Source: Microtetraspora malaysiensis
GTDB taxonomy: Bacteria; Actinomycetota; Actinomycetes; Streptosporangiales; Streptosporangiaceae
DNA length: 64,000 bases
Direction: 5' to 3'
Assembly (NCBI RefSeq): GCF_001528665.1
Contig: NZ_BBYJ01000005.1
Coordinates: 186,001-250,000 of the forward strand
Shown: piece by piece, positions 24,837 to 33,497 of the stretch
How the letters are laid out: every line of letters begins with the position of its first letter
Position numbering within the stretch: position 1 is the stretch's first letter
Notes under the pieces: generated by a model
What the model saw: the letters and a program-made list of their open reading frames with translations, nothing else
Told to the model about the DNA's origin: nothing
The model's database searches: none
Program-made: the position numbers and the translations under genes

Positions 24837-25568
24837 TCAGGCGTTCATGCGTGATAGGTGCTCGGGGAAGTCGGTGAGGCGTTCGATGCGGAGCACCGTC
24901 TCGTCTGCCGTCGGCGATGGTCCACCGGTGATGAAGTCGATGCCGCGGTCCAGCCAGATGCCGGTGAGCCCGGCGAGTGCGGCCGCGTTCACGTCGCTTT
25001 CCAGCATGTCGCCCACGTTGACCGCCTGCGCGGGGTCCGTCCGCATCCGCCGGCAGGCGGCGGCGTAGGCGACGGGCTTGGCCGCACCGAGCTCGGTCGG
25101 GGTCAGGACGGCTTCGAAGTATTCGAGGAGGCCGAAGCGAGCGAGCTTGGCGCGCTGCTGCTTGGGGTCCCCGTTGGTGAGAACGGCCAGGCGCGGTCCT
25201 CGGGGAAGCCGTTTCAGGGCCTCCAGGCATGGCTGGACATCGGGATAGCTCCGCCAGGACTCCTCGAACACGGTGAGGTAGCGGTCGGCGATCCAGGCGT
25301 CCAGAAGGCCGGGATTTTCGGGAACCGGCTCGCCGAGCATGGGCAGGAAGGAACGAAGCCTGCGCCGGTGGTGCTCAGCGAAGGAGCACTGGCCGGCCAG
25401 GTATTCCCGCATGTGGCGCCCCTCCAGCGTCCACCACAACGTCACCAGCTCCTCTGGTGGAGCCGTCGCGTTCGGCGCGGCCAGGACGATCTGGCCGATC
25501 GTTTCCAAGACCGCGCTTCGATGATCGACCAGGGTGCCGTCCAGATCGAAGAAAACCACATTCGCCAT
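24837..25568 (-). CDS. HAD family hydrolase
   Basis: A 243-residue haloacid-dehalogenase-fold phosphatase. Motif I NVVFFDLDGTLVDHR (nucleophile Asp8, acid/base Asp10), motif II AVLTNGDPKQQRAKL, motif III Lys in ELGAAKPVAY, and motif IV VNVGDMLESDVNAA. The cap between residues 20 and 100 is the C1 helical type, as in phosphoglycolate phosphatase and YjjG-type nucleotidases. Substrate unknown. ATG 25568 starts exactly where the family begins; the open frame extends 32 codons further without similarity. Confidence 0.9.
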   Translation of the reverse strand: MANVVFFDLDGTLVDHRSAVLETIGQIVLAAPNATAPPEELVTLWWTLEGRHMREYLAGQCSFAEHHRRRLRSFLPMLGEPVPENPGLLDAWIADRYLTVFEESWRSYPDVQPCLEALKRLPRGPRLAVLTNGDPKQQRAKLARFGLLEYFEAVLTPTELGAAKPVAYAAACRRMRTDPAQAVNVGDMLESDVNAAALAGLTGIWLDRGIDFITGGPSPTADETVLRIERLTDFPEHLSRMNA

Positions 25569-25725
25569 AGGGTGATCATCTCGTGGTGCTTGTCCCTGAT
25601 GGCAGAGGGGGGTCGCAGCACCCTGGCGCCCTGTGCGGCAGACCACGCCACCTGAAGTGCGCAATTGCCCCGGGCGGATTTGCGGGCCGGTGGGCAGAAC
25701 TTGGCCCCCGTTCGGAACGCGCGAC

Positions 25726-25753
25726 GGCCCCGGAGGGAAAACCCTCCGGGGCC
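25726..25753 (-). terminator. strong terminator downstream of rbpA
   Basis: A perfect 12-base stem (GGCCCCGGAGGG / CCCTCCGGGGCC) with a 4-base A/T loop lies 45 bases beyond the rbpA stop. It lacks a long T-run, as is usual in actinomycetes, but its stability fits an intrinsic-type terminator. It separates rbpA from the HAD gene downstream. Confidence 0.7.
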
Positions 25754-25797
25754 GCCGTCATCGGTCGGTCTATCCGTCTTCCTACCCGACGTGTGCC

Positions 25798-26142
25798 CTA
25801 CGCGCTCTTGCGCCGCTGCGCCCGCAGGATCGCCAGGCGCTCGTTGAGCACCTCTTCGAGGTCCTCGATCGTGCGCCGCTCCAGCAGCATGTCCCAGTGC
25901 GTCCTGGGCGGCTTCGCCTTCTTCTGCTGGGGCTGCTCGGCGTCCACCCGGAGAGCGGTGGCCCCGCAGTGGCGGCACTCCCAGCTCGCCGGAATCTCGG
26001 CTTCGGCGGCAAGCGGCACGGTGGTGCGATGGCCCTTGGGGCAGGTGTAGGACACCTCCTGGCGCGGAGCCAGATCAGTGTTGCGGTCGTTCTCGTAGCT
26101 GGTCGCGCCGAGCCGGGTACCGCGAAGCGCACGCTCGCCCAT
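25798..26142 (-). CDS. rbpA: RNA polymerase-binding protein RbpA
   Basis: A 114-residue RbpA, the actinobacterial factor that binds sigma and core RNA polymerase and stabilises open promoter complexes. Recognised by RGTRLGATSYENDRNTDLAP, the zinc-ribbon-like core YTCPKGHRTTVPLA and WECRHCGATAL, the basic linker KKAKPPRTHWDMLLERR, and the sigma-interaction helix IEDLEEVLNERLAILRAQRR. Length is typical. In Streptomyces coelicolor rbpA is a sigma-R target; a promoter with exact sigma-R spacing is present at 26196-26221. Confidence 0.97.
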   Translation of the reverse strand: MGERALRGTRLGATSYENDRNTDLAPRQEVSYTCPKGHRTTVPLAAEAEIPASWECRHCGATALRVDAEQPQQKKAKPPRTHWDMLLERRTIEDLEEVLNERLAILRAQRRKSA

Positions 26143-26195
26143 TCTTAATGCCTCCTGAGGTCCCCGCCTGAGAGGGGTCGGTCTCCACCGCGTTC

Positions 26196-26221
26196 AACGC
26201 TTGATACCGTGTGGGGATTCC
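26196..26221 (-). promoter_or_regulatory. sigma-R (SigR/SigH-type) promoter of rbpA
   Basis: On the minus strand GGAAT (26221-26217), an 18-base spacer, then GTT (26198-26196) exactly match the published sigma-R consensus GGAAT-N18-GTT. The transcript would start about 45 bases before the rbpA ATG. This fits the known thiol-stress induction of rbpA in Streptomyces. Confidence 0.75.
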
Positions 26222-26264
26222 CACAGGAGGCCCGATCCAACCGCCCTTCGCGGCCTGCGATCGC

Positions 26265-27683
26265 TCAGATGCGCTCCGGCACCTCGTTGCCCGCCTCCCG
26301 GATGGCCCGCGGGACGTTGACCGCGACCAGCAGTCCGAAGCCGAGCACGAAGAAGACGACCAGCGAGACGATCGCGATCCGGTAGCTGTTGGAGAACTGC
26401 AGGGCCAGCGTGATCGTCAGCGACCCGAGGAACGCCGACCCCTTGTCGCTGATCTGCAGCAGGCTGAAGTACTCCGCCTCCTTGCCGGGCGGGATCACCT
26501 GCGAGAACAGCGATCGCGACAGCGCCTGCGTGCCGCCGAGCACGATGGCGATGCCGAAGCCCATGGCGTAGAACTGCGCCGCCGCGCCCTCCTCCAGGAA
26601 GACCGCCACGACCACGATCGCCGTCCAGAGCACCAGGCTCGCCAGGATGGTGCGCTTGGTGCCGTACCGGGCGGCGAGGGCGCCGAGTAGGAGCGCGCCG
26701 CCGAACGCCACGAACTGCACCATCAGGATCGCGCTGATCTGCACGTCCTTGCTCAGCTTCAACGCCTCCGACGCGTACGCCGCCGAGTTCCCGATCACCG
26801 TCTGGACGCCGTCGTTGTAGACGAGGTAGGCGACCAGGAACAGCAGCGTGCGCGGATAGCGGCGCAGCTCCGCGATGGTCCGCCCGAGCTGGCGGAAGCT
26901 GCCTCCCACCGACCGCAGCGCCGTGGTCTCGTGGGCGGGGACCGGCCGGTTGCGCAGGGCGAGCAGCGGCACGACCGTGAAGATCGCCCACCACATCCCG
27001 GCCGACATCATGCTGATCCGCACCGCCATGCCCTCGCTGACGCCGAAGCTGTCCCGGCCGAGGTAGAGGGCGAGGTTGAGCGCGAGGAGCAGGCCGCCGC
27101 CGAGGTAGCCGATCGCCCACCCGCGCGAGGAGACGCGGTCCCGCTCGTCCGGCGTGGAGATCTGCGGCAGGAACGAGTCGTAGACCACGACCGACGCGCC
27201 GTAGGACAGGTTCGCCACGGTGAACAGCACGCCGCCGAGCAGGTAGCGGTCGCCCTCCACGAAGTACAGACCCATGGTCGCCAGGGCCCCGACGTACGCG
27301 AAGCCGCCGAGCAGCTCCTTCTTGCGGCCGGTGTGGTCGGCGAGCGCGCCCACCACGGGCAGGGCGACGATCTGCACCAGCACCGACACCGTCATGACGA
27401 GCCCGAAGTAGGCCGCGGGCCGGATGTCGAGGCCCAGCACGTCGACGAAGCCCAGCTCGCCGGTCGCCAGCCGGTCGAAGTCGGCCACGCAGGCGTCCAC
27501 CGGCATCCCGGGGAAGTCCTTGCCGCACGCCGCCGCCTTGGCGACGGGGATCAGGTACGGCCCGAGGAAGACCGAGATGATCGTGGTGTAGAAGACCGAG
27601 TTGGCCCAGTCGTAGAAGTACCAGCCGCGTTGTTCCCGAAGGCGTGCCTTCGGGGTCTCGTCGATGACCTGGGGGGCGGTCAC
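26265..27683 (-). CDS. UMF1-family MFS transporter
   Basis: A 472-residue transporter with about 12 membrane helices. N-terminal REQRGWYFYDWANSVFYTTI, VGALADHTGRKKELLGGFAY (MFS motif A-like), SFLPQISTPDERDRVSSRGW and GYLGGGLLLALNLALYL are signatures of the UMF1/Atg22-like group. These are putative effluxers or amino-acid transporters; the substrate in bacteria is not established. It lies upstream of rbpA on the same strand but rbpA has its own promoter. Downstream of the GDPD gene with a 40-base gap, so these two may share a transcript. Confidence 0.88.
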   Translation of the reverse strand: MTAPQVIDETPKARLREQRGWYFYDWANSVFYTTIISVFLGPYLIPVAKAAACGKDFPGMPVDACVADFDRLATGELGFVDVLGLDIRPAAYFGLVMTVSVLVQIVALPVVGALADHTGRKKELLGGFAYVGALATMGLYFVEGDRYLLGGVLFTVANLSYGASVVVYDSFLPQISTPDERDRVSSRGWAIGYLGGGLLLALNLALYLGRDSFGVSEGMAVRISMMSAGMWWAIFTVVPLLALRNRPVPAHETTALRSVGGSFRQLGRTIAELRRYPRTLLFLVAYLVYNDGVQTVIGNSAAYASEALKLSKDVQISAILMVQFVAFGGALLLGALAARYGTKRTILASLVLWTAIVVVAVFLEEGAAAQFYAMGFGIAIVLGGTQALSRSLFSQVIPPGKEAEYFSLLQISDKGSAFLGSLTITLALQFSNSYRIAIVSLVVFFVLGFGLLVAVNVPRAIREAGNEVPERI

Positions 27684-27723
27684 ACGTCCTCCTCGCCGGG
27701 CGGGGGTGTCGGGTGCGGGTGTT

Positions 27724-28515
27724 TCAGGCGCGGGGATGCCACTGGCCGCGCGCCTTGAGGACGTCGCGCAGGCCGGTGATGTTGTCGGTCATGATCCCGT
27801 CGATGCCGAGGTCGAGCAGCCGGCGCATCACCGCCGGGTCGTCCACCGTCCAGACGTGCACCTGCATGCCGAGCGCGTGCGCGGTGCGGATGAAGGATCG
27901 GGTGGTGACGCGCAGCCCGCCCACGCCGATCGGCACCTGCGCGCAGGGCACCCCGGCGCGGGCCAGGGAGGCGAGCAGTCGGCCGTACCCCGACCCCATG
28001 GCGGCGGCGCGCAGCGTGGCCACCCCGCGCGGCCCGAGCGAGGAGCACACCGGGACGCCGACGGCGCGGCGGGCCTGGGCCAGGCGCAGGTCGGAGAACG
28101 AGGTCAGGCAGACCCGGTCGTAGGCGTTGGTCCGGCGGAGCGCGCGGGCCAGCGGCAGGATGGTCGCGCTCTCCTTCACGTCGATGTTGAACCGGACGTC
28201 CGGCCAGGCGCCGAGGAGGTCCTCAAGCAGCGGGATCTCCTCCGTGCCGCCGATGCGGGCCTTGCGCACCTCGCGGTAGGGGAGCTGGGAGATCCGGCCC
28301 TTGCTGTCGGTGACCCGGTCCAGCGTGTGGTCGTGGAAGGCGAGCAGCACGCCGTCGGCCGTCGCGTGCGCGTCGGTCTCCAGGTACGTGTACCCGAGCT
28401 CGACCGCGCGCGCGAAGGCGGACATGGTGTTCTCCCGCCCCTCGGCCGCCCCGCCCCGGTGGGCGAAGGCGAGCGGCCCGGGGTGGTCGAGAAAGGCGAA
28501 GCGACGCCGGGTCAT
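27724..28515 (-). CDS. glycerophosphodiester phosphodiesterase
   Basis: A 263-residue GDPD TIM-barrel enzyme, which hydrolyses glycerophosphodiesters to glycerol-3-phosphate and an alcohol. Catalytic and metal motifs: FAHRGGAAEGRENTMSAF, YLETDAHATADGVLLAFHD (E-x-D and H-D), RFNIDVKE, and the end VHVWTVDDPAVMRRLLDLGI plus GIMTDNITGL. No signal peptide is evident, so it is cytoplasmic. ATG 28515 has AGGAG rather far upstream (13 bases). Confidence 0.93.
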   Translation of the reverse strand: MTRRRFAFLDHPGPLAFAHRGGAAEGRENTMSAFARAVELGYTYLETDAHATADGVLLAFHDHTLDRVTDSKGRISQLPYREVRKARIGGTEEIPLLEDLLGAWPDVRFNIDVKESATILPLARALRRTNAYDRVCLTSFSDLRLAQARRAVGVPVCSSLGPRGVATLRAAAMGSGYGRLLASLARAGVPCAQVPIGVGGLRVTTRSFIRTAHALGMQVHVWTVDDPAVMRRLLDLGIDGIMTDNITGLRDVLKARGQWHPRA

Positions 28516-28612
28516 TCGTTGGTCACGGCTCCTCGGATCAGCTCCAGTATGCCCAGGAGTATGCCGGTTGGAGGCCCAGCCCGTCAGCCAGCGCCCGGTG
28601 AACATCCGATGA

Positions 28613-29170
28613 TCAGGGATGAACGGCCGCTGTCACCCATTCCTGCCGCCGCGCCTCGGCGAGCGTGATGGCCGCCGCCACCGACACGTTGAGCGAGCCC
28701 ACCCGGCCCACCTGCGGGATGTAGACGACCGCGTCGGCCGCCTCCAGCAGCGCGGGGGAGCAGCCGTGGTCCTCGCTGCCGACGACCAGGCAGACATCCC
28801 CGCCGAGGCTCGCCTCGTGCAGCGGCGCGGCGTCCCCGGTCAGCTCCACCGCGACGACCCGGTACCCCTTCTCCTTCGCCGCGCGTACGGCGTCGACGGC
28901 GGGGACCGGCTCGTGCCACTCGACCAGCCGGTCGGTGCCCAGCGCGGTCTTCTGTGCCTTGGGGTTCGTCGGCGGGGTCGCGTTCCCGGCCAGCCAGATC
29001 GTCTCCACGCCGAACGCGGCGGCCGTGCGGAACACGGACCCGATGTTGAACGGGCCGGTGACCGATTCGAGGATCATCGCGAGGCGGGACCCGGTCGCCC
29101 GGCGCCAGGTGCGGTTGAGCCGCTTGACGTCGGTCGGACGGAGCTGCCTGCGCGGGTTGGGGGTGCTCAT
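28613..29170 (-). CDS. TrmH/SpoU family RNA 2'-O-methyltransferase
   Basis: A 185-residue SPOUT enzyme with the three family motifs: GPFNIGSVFRTAAAFG (motif 1, Asn-x-Gly-x-x-x-R), CLVVGSEDHGCSPALLE (motif 2) and VYIPQVGRVGSLNVSVAAAI (motif 3). The trefoil knot is therefore complete. Target (tRNA Gm18 or rRNA) cannot be told from sequence. It overlaps the upstream methyltransferase gene (ATGA at 29167-29170), so the two are translationally coupled. Confidence 0.92.
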   Translation of the reverse strand: MSTPNPRRQLRPTDVKRLNRTWRRATGSRLAMILESVTGPFNIGSVFRTAAAFGVETIWLAGNATPPTNPKAQKTALGTDRLVEWHEPVPAVDAVRAAKEKGYRVVAVELTGDAAPLHEASLGGDVCLVVGSEDHGCSPALLEAADAVVYIPQVGRVGSLNVSVAAAITLAEARRQEWVTAAVHP

Positions 29171-29778
29171 CGCGCTTCCACCTTGAGGATTCGGTAGGCG
29201 GACCGGCTGGCGGCCCGGGTGGTGGGCCAGCCCTGCTCGTTCAGCCAGTTCTGCAGGGAGTCGGAGCCGAGGTGCTTCTGGACGACCAGGTAGGCGACGC
29301 CGTCCGGGGTGAGCCGGTCCAGCCAGCGGGTCAGCATCTCGTGCAGCGCCTGCTTGCCGATGCGGATGGCCGGGTTGGACCAGATCGCCCGGAAGCGCAC
29401 GTCGCCGGGCACCTCGTCGACATGAACCGACCTTACTTTGTCAAGGCCGGCGGCCTCGGCGTTGCGCGCGCACAGCTCCACGGAGCGGCGGTTCACGTCC
29501 ACCGCCCACACGGTCGCGCCCGGCGCCCGCGAGGCCATGGTCAGCGCGATCGGGCCGTAGCCGCAGCCCAGGTCGAGCAGGTCGCCCTCGGCGGGCGGCG
29601 GTGGCACGCTCTCCAGCAGGACGCGGGTCCCCGCGTCGATCCGGTCGGGGGAGAACACCCCGCGGTCGGTCTCCAGCCGCAGATGCAGGTCGGGGAGGAG
29701 CAGGGTGACCGTGCCCGGCCGGCTGGCCGTCCGCGGCCGCTCCTCGAAGTAATGTGCCACGTGCAGAGACGTTACCAA
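29167..29778 (-). CDS. class I SAM-dependent methyltransferase (RsmC-like)
   Basis: A 203-residue protein corresponding to the C-terminal catalytic half of RsmC-type 16S rRNA guanine-N2 methyltransferases. TDRGVFSPDRIDAGTRVLLE, the SAM loop LLDLGCGYGPIALTMAS, VWAVDVNRRSVELC, and the catalytic motif IWSNPAIRIGKQALHEM. The canonical motif is N-P-P; here it is N-P-A, a conspicuous change at a residue that contacts the target base. Coupled to the SpoU gene downstream, suggesting a shared RNA-modification role. Confidence 0.88.
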   Translation of the reverse strand: MVTSLHVAHYFEERPRTASRPGTVTLLLPDLHLRLETDRGVFSPDRIDAGTRVLLESVPPPPAEGDLLDLGCGYGPIALTMASRAPGATVWAVDVNRRSVELCARNAEAAGLDKVRSVHVDEVPGDVRFRAIWSNPAIRIGKQALHEMLTRWLDRLTPDGVAYLVVQKHLGSDSLQNWLNEQGWPTTRAASRSAYRILKVEAR

Positions 29779-29782
29779 CGGG

Positions 29783-30730
29783 TCAGGGGAGCCGTGCGCC
29801 CAGCAGCATGGCCGCCCCGGCCGCCACCGCGCCCAGCAGCAGCGCGACCAGGATGAACCGCTGGGTGATCTCCTGATTCACGATCTTGTACCCGAGCGAG
29901 GTGCCGATCTGGGCGTAGACGTCGCGCAGCTCGCTGCCCGACTGCGCCTCGTACGCCCGGCCGCCGGTGCCGTCGGCGAGCGACTGCAGGGTGGCCTTGT
30001 TCACCGGGACCTGCACCGGCCGGTTGTCGATGGTGACCGTCCCCTCCGGCGTGCCGTACGCGATAGTGGAGACGGGGATCTTGGCGGACACGGCGGCCTG
30101 GATCGCCTCGTTGACCGAGCGGCCCGAGGTGTTGTCGCCGTCGGACAGCAGCACGATCGCCGAGGGTGGCGGATCGGTCACCGCCCGCTGATCGAACGAC
30201 CTGATCGAGTCGAGCGAGTCGAACACCGCCTCGCCGATCGCGGTGCCGGGCCGGGTGGTCAGGTTGGAGATCGCGGTGATCACGGCGGTGTGGTCGGCGG
30301 TCGGGGAGATGACCACGGACGCCGACCGCGCGAAGGCCACCACTCCCACGTTGAAGCGCTCGGGCAGGTCGGCGACGAACTGCTGGGCCGCCTGCCGGGC
30401 CGCGGCCAGCCGGGTCGGCGAGACGTCCCGGGCCTCCATCGACAGCGAGACGTCCACCGCGATCATGATGGTGGCCCGGTCCCGCGGCACGCGCACGGCG
30501 CCCGCCGGGCGGGCGGCGGCCAGGACCATGACGCTCATCATCACCAGGAAGACCGCCGCGGGAACATGCCGCCGCCAGGCCGGCCGCTCCGGGACGACCA
30601 CCGACAGCAGCCGCAGGTTCGTGAACCGGACGGCGTACCTGCGGCGGGCGAACTGCAACGCGACGTATCCGCCGCCCAGGAGCGCGACCGGGACGAACAG
30701 CCACAGCCAGCCCGCGGAAAGGAAGATCAT
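29783..30730 (-). CDS. VWA-domain membrane protein (BatA-like)
   Basis: A 315-residue protein: two N-terminal membrane helices ([20 protein letters not shown] and [18 protein letters not shown]), a von Willebrand A domain from about 80 to 270 with the metal-ion site [13 protein letters not shown] (D-x-S-x-S) and [12 protein letters not shown], and a C-terminal anchor [17 protein letters not shown]. Last gene of the MoxR-DUF58-VWA operon; the start overlaps the DUF58 stop (TGATG at 30728-30732). Such modules are thought to act as MoxR-AAA chaperone systems for cofactor or complex assembly. Confidence 0.93.
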   Translation of the reverse strand: MIFLSAGWLWLFVPVALLGGGYVALQFARRRYAVRFTNLRLLSVVVPERPAWRRHVPAAVFLVMMSVMVLAAARPAGAVRVPRDRATIMIAVDVSLSMEARDVSPTRLAAARQAAQQFVADLPERFNVGVVAFARSASVVISPTADHTAVITAISNLTTRPGTAIGEAVFDSLDSIRSFDQRAVTDPPPSAIVLLSDGDNTSGRSVNEAIQAAVSAKIPVSTIAYGTPEGTVTIDNRPVQVPVNKATLQSLADGTGGRAYEAQSGSELRDVYAQIGTSLGYKIVNQEITQRFILVALLLGAVAAGAAMLLGARLP

Positions 30731-31644
30731 CAGCGCCCTCCCGTCTGGCGGCGCCGGGCCAGATGCGCGGTACGCCGCTGCCGCAGCACGAACTGGACGA
30801 TGTCGGCCACCCAGTCCCGGTCGGTGCGCAGCACCAAGTGCGCCGCCCCGGCGCGGCGCAGCGCGGCCCGGGTCGCCTCCCGCTGCATGGCCGCCGCGAC
30901 GGCGTACCGCTCGCGGACCCGGCGCGACAGGTGCACCTCCCGGGTACGGCCGGTCTCCGGATCATGGAGCGCCACCAGGCCCACGTCGGGCAGCTCCAGC
31001 TCACGCGGGTCGATCACCTCGACGGCCAGCACCTGGTGCCGGGAGGAGAGGCGGCGCATCGGCCGCTCCCAGGAGCCCGGATCGTCCAGGAAGTCGGAGA
31101 CGACCACCCGCAACCCCCGCTTGTGATGGGCCGCGGCCAGCGACTCCACCGCGGCGCCCAGGTCCACCGCCCCCGCCCCGCGCGGCGCGTCCGCCAGCCG
31201 GCGCAGCAGCGCGTACAGGGCGGGCCGCCCGCCGCGCGCCGGGTGGCGGCGGACCTCCACCCCGTTCAGGATGTACGCGCCGAACCGGTCGCCGACCCGG
31301 CCGGTCAGGAACCCGATCGCGCCGACGGCCGAGACGACCAGGTCGCGTTTCTCCATGTCGGCGGTGCCGAAGTCCATGCTCGCCGACAGGTCCACCACGG
31401 CCCACGTCTCCAGCTCGCGGTCGGCGATCAGGTCCCGCACGTGCGGGGTGGTGGTCCGCGCGGTGACCGCCCAGTCCATGCGGCGGACGTCGTCCTCGCC
31501 CGGGACGTAGACGCGGGTGTCGCCCAGCTCGCTGCCCGGCCCCGGGACCAGCCCCTGATGGTTGCCGTGCAGTAGGCCGTCCAGCCGCCGGACCACGGTC
31601 AGCTCCAGGCGGCGCAGGGCGAGCTCCGGCGACGCGGCGCTCAT
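30730..31644 (-). CDS. DUF58 domain protein
   Basis: A 304-residue protein with the DUF58 core near residues 45-110: [40 protein letters not shown] and [20 protein letters not shown], the last being a VWA-like D-x-S-x-S strand. It lacks membrane segments and is the middle partner of MoxR and the VWA protein. Seven bases separate it from moxR. Confidence 0.93.
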   Translation of the reverse strand: MSAASPELALRRLELTVVRRLDGLLHGNHQGLVPGPGSELGDTRVYVPGEDDVRRMDWAVTARTTTPHVRDLIADRELETWAVVDLSASMDFGTADMEKRDLVVSAVGAIGFLTGRVGDRFGAYILNGVEVRRHPARGGRPALYALLRRLADAPRGAGAVDLGAAVESLAAAHHKRGLRVVVSDFLDDPGSWERPMRRLSSRHQVLAVEVIDPRELELPDVGLVALHDPETGRTREVHLSRRVRERYAVAAAMQREATRAALRRAGAAHLVLRTDRDWVADIVQFVLRQRRTAHLARRRQTGGR

Positions 31645-31651
31645 GTGCGGA

Positions 31652-32677
31652 TCACCTGGCGCCCTGGTTCCACACCACGACCGGCGGGGGGACGGTCGCC
31701 AGGATGCTCCGGACGACGTGCTCGGCGTCCACGTCGTCAGCGAGGGCGTCGAAGGTGAGCATCAGCCGGTGCGCCATCACGTCGATCGCCACGTCCCGCA
31801 CGTCGTCCGGCAGGAGGTAGTCGCGTCCGCGCAGCAGCGCCAGCGCCCGGCCCGCCGCCATCAGCCCCAGCGTGGCGCGCGGGCTGACGCCGACCTCGAT
31901 CGTCTCCTCCAGGTCGCGCAGGCCGTATTCGGTGGGGGAGCGGGTGGACATCACCAGCCGCACCACGTAGTCGGCGACCAGATGGTGGACGGAGACCTGC
32001 TCCGCCGCCTCCTGCAGCCGCGTCAGCCGGTCGGGGTCGAGCACCGGCCGGGCCGCCGGCGGCCGCACGCTCATCCGCTGCAGGATCTCCAGCTCCTCGC
32101 GCGCGCTCGGATGCGGCACCCGCACCTTGAACAGGAACCGGTCGCGCTGCACCTCCGGCAGCGGATAGACCCCCTCGGACTCGATCGGGTTCTGCGTCGC
32201 CAGCACCACGAACGGCCGGGGCAGCGGATGCGTCCGTCCCGCCAGGGTGACCTGCCGCTCGGCCATCACCTCCAGCAGGGCCGACTGCACCTTCGCCGGG
32301 GCGCGGTTGATCTCGTCGGCGAGTAGGAAGTTCACGAAGACCGGGCCGAGCTCCACGTCGAACCGCTCACTGCCCGGGTGGTAGACGCGGGTGCCCACGA
32401 TGTCGCTCGGCACCAGGTCGGGGGTGAACTGGATCCGCGCGAACGTGCCGCCCACCACCGTGGCCAGCGTCGAGGCGGCCAGTGTCTTGGCGACCCCGGG
32501 GACGCCCTCCAGCAGGCAGTGGCCCCGGGCCAGCAGCGCCACCAGCAGCCGCTCGACCATGTGGTCCTGCCCGACGATCACCCGCCTCACCTCGGCGAGG
32601 GTCTCCCGCAACGCCTCGGCGTCGTCGTCCCCCGCCCGGTCCCGATCCGGGTCACTGCGCTCATCCGCGACGGTCAT
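31652..32677 (-). CDS. MoxR family AAA+ ATPase
   Basis: A 341-residue AAA+ ATPase: Walker A LLEGVPGVAKTLAASTL, Walker B NFLLADEINRAPAKVQ, sensor 1 PFVVLATQNPIESEG, arginine finger EVQRDRFLFKV, and a C-terminal lid (VGVSPRATLGLMAAGRALAL). First gene of the MoxR-DUF58-VWA operon, predicted to remodel or insert metal into client proteins. Only 35 bases separate its start from the divergent gene at 32713, so their promoters overlap. Confidence 0.95.
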   Translation of the reverse strand: MTVADERSDPDRDRAGDDDAEALRETLAEVRRVIVGQDHMVERLLVALLARGHCLLEGVPGVAKTLAASTLATVVGGTFARIQFTPDLVPSDIVGTRVYHPGSERFDVELGPVFVNFLLADEINRAPAKVQSALLEVMAERQVTLAGRTHPLPRPFVVLATQNPIESEGVYPLPEVQRDRFLFKVRVPHPSAREELEILQRMSVRPPAARPVLDPDRLTRLQEAAEQVSVHHLVADYVVRLVMSTRSPTEYGLRDLEETIEVGVSPRATLGLMAAGRALALLRGRDYLLPDDVRDVAIDVMAHRLMLTFDALADDVDAEHVVRSILATVPPPVVVWNQGAR

Positions 32678-32712
32678 GCGCGTTATTCAATCGTGACTTG
32701 GTGGGAGAATCC

Positions 32713-33486
32713 ATGCCCACACAGTGCCCGGCGTCGGAAGCCGGAACCGTCCGGTGTGTTTTCATGAGCTGGATGGCCACACCTTTGCAGTACGGCGACC
32801 CGCCCCACCTGGGGCCATTCGTGCTGCTGGCCCGCCTGCTGACCGGCCCGGCCGGCCTCGTCTACCTCGGGCAGGGCCCCGACGGCCGCGCCGTCTCCGT
32901 CGCTCTCCTCACCCGGGGCGCCGCCCTCGACCCGGTGGCCAGGGACCGGTTCGTCGCCGCCGCCCGCGAGGCCGAACGGCGCGGAAGGCGGCGCGGGTCG
33001 CGCGCGGCCCTGACGGTGCTCGCCATGGACGGCGGGCCGGCTCCCTGGGTGGCCGTGCCGTACGCGCCGGGTGGGGCGGGGGCGGAGCGCTTCCTCGAAC
33101 CGGTCATGGTGTCGGGGATGCTGCTCGGCGACCGGAACGGGCCGGACTTCGTGCCGTACTGGCTGGGCGACCGCGACCCGGCGCTGCCCGCGCCCGGGCC
33201 GCCCGCACCCCCGCCGGCCGCGACCAGGCGCGCGGTCGGCCTGGCCGCGGCGCTGCTGGCCACGCTCGTCACGATGATGGTCGTGATGGCGTGGCTGCTG
33301 TTGTTCCGGTTGGAGAGCGACCCACCGCCGACCCGCCCGCTGCCCCCGCCGGTCGTCGTCCCCACGCCGCCGCCGACCCCGGCCTCGCCGCGTCCCGGGG
33401 AGCAGTCGCCGACGCCGTCCCAGGGCGGCACGGAGCGCCGGACCACTCTCCCGGGTCAGGACAACGACGTCGGCAGGGACATCTGA
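32713..33486 (+). CDS. degenerate protein-kinase N-lobe membrane protein
   Basis: A 257-residue protein. Residues 22-110 copy the N-lobe of actinobacterial Ser/Thr kinases: PLQYGDPPHLGPFVLLARLL, TGPAGLVYLGQGPDGRAVSV (glycine loop equivalent with most glycines lost) and VARDRFVAAAREAERRG (C-helix-like). The lysine strand reads SVALLTRG, so the V-A-x-K lysine is missing and there is no C-lobe. A single transmembrane helix (VGLAAALLATLVTMMVVM, about 180-197) is followed by a Pro/Thr-rich extracellular tail. It cannot be an active kinase; a sensor or adaptor role is a guess. ATG 32713 has GGGAG upstream; an alternative start is ATG 32764. Divergent from moxR. Confidence 0.65.
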   Translation: MPTQCPASEAGTVRCVFMSWMATPLQYGDPPHLGPFVLLARLLTGPAGLVYLGQGPDGRAVSVALLTRGAALDPVARDRFVAAAREAERRGRRRGSRAALTVLAMDGGPAPWVAVPYAPGGAGAERFLEPVMVSGMLLGDRNGPDFVPYWLGDRDPALPAPGPPAPPPAATRRAVGLAAALLATLVTMMVVMAWLLLFRLESDPPPTRPLPPPVVVPTPPPTPASPRPGEQSPTPSQGGTERRTTLPGQDNDVGRDI

Positions 33487-33497
33487 GCCGCGTTTCA

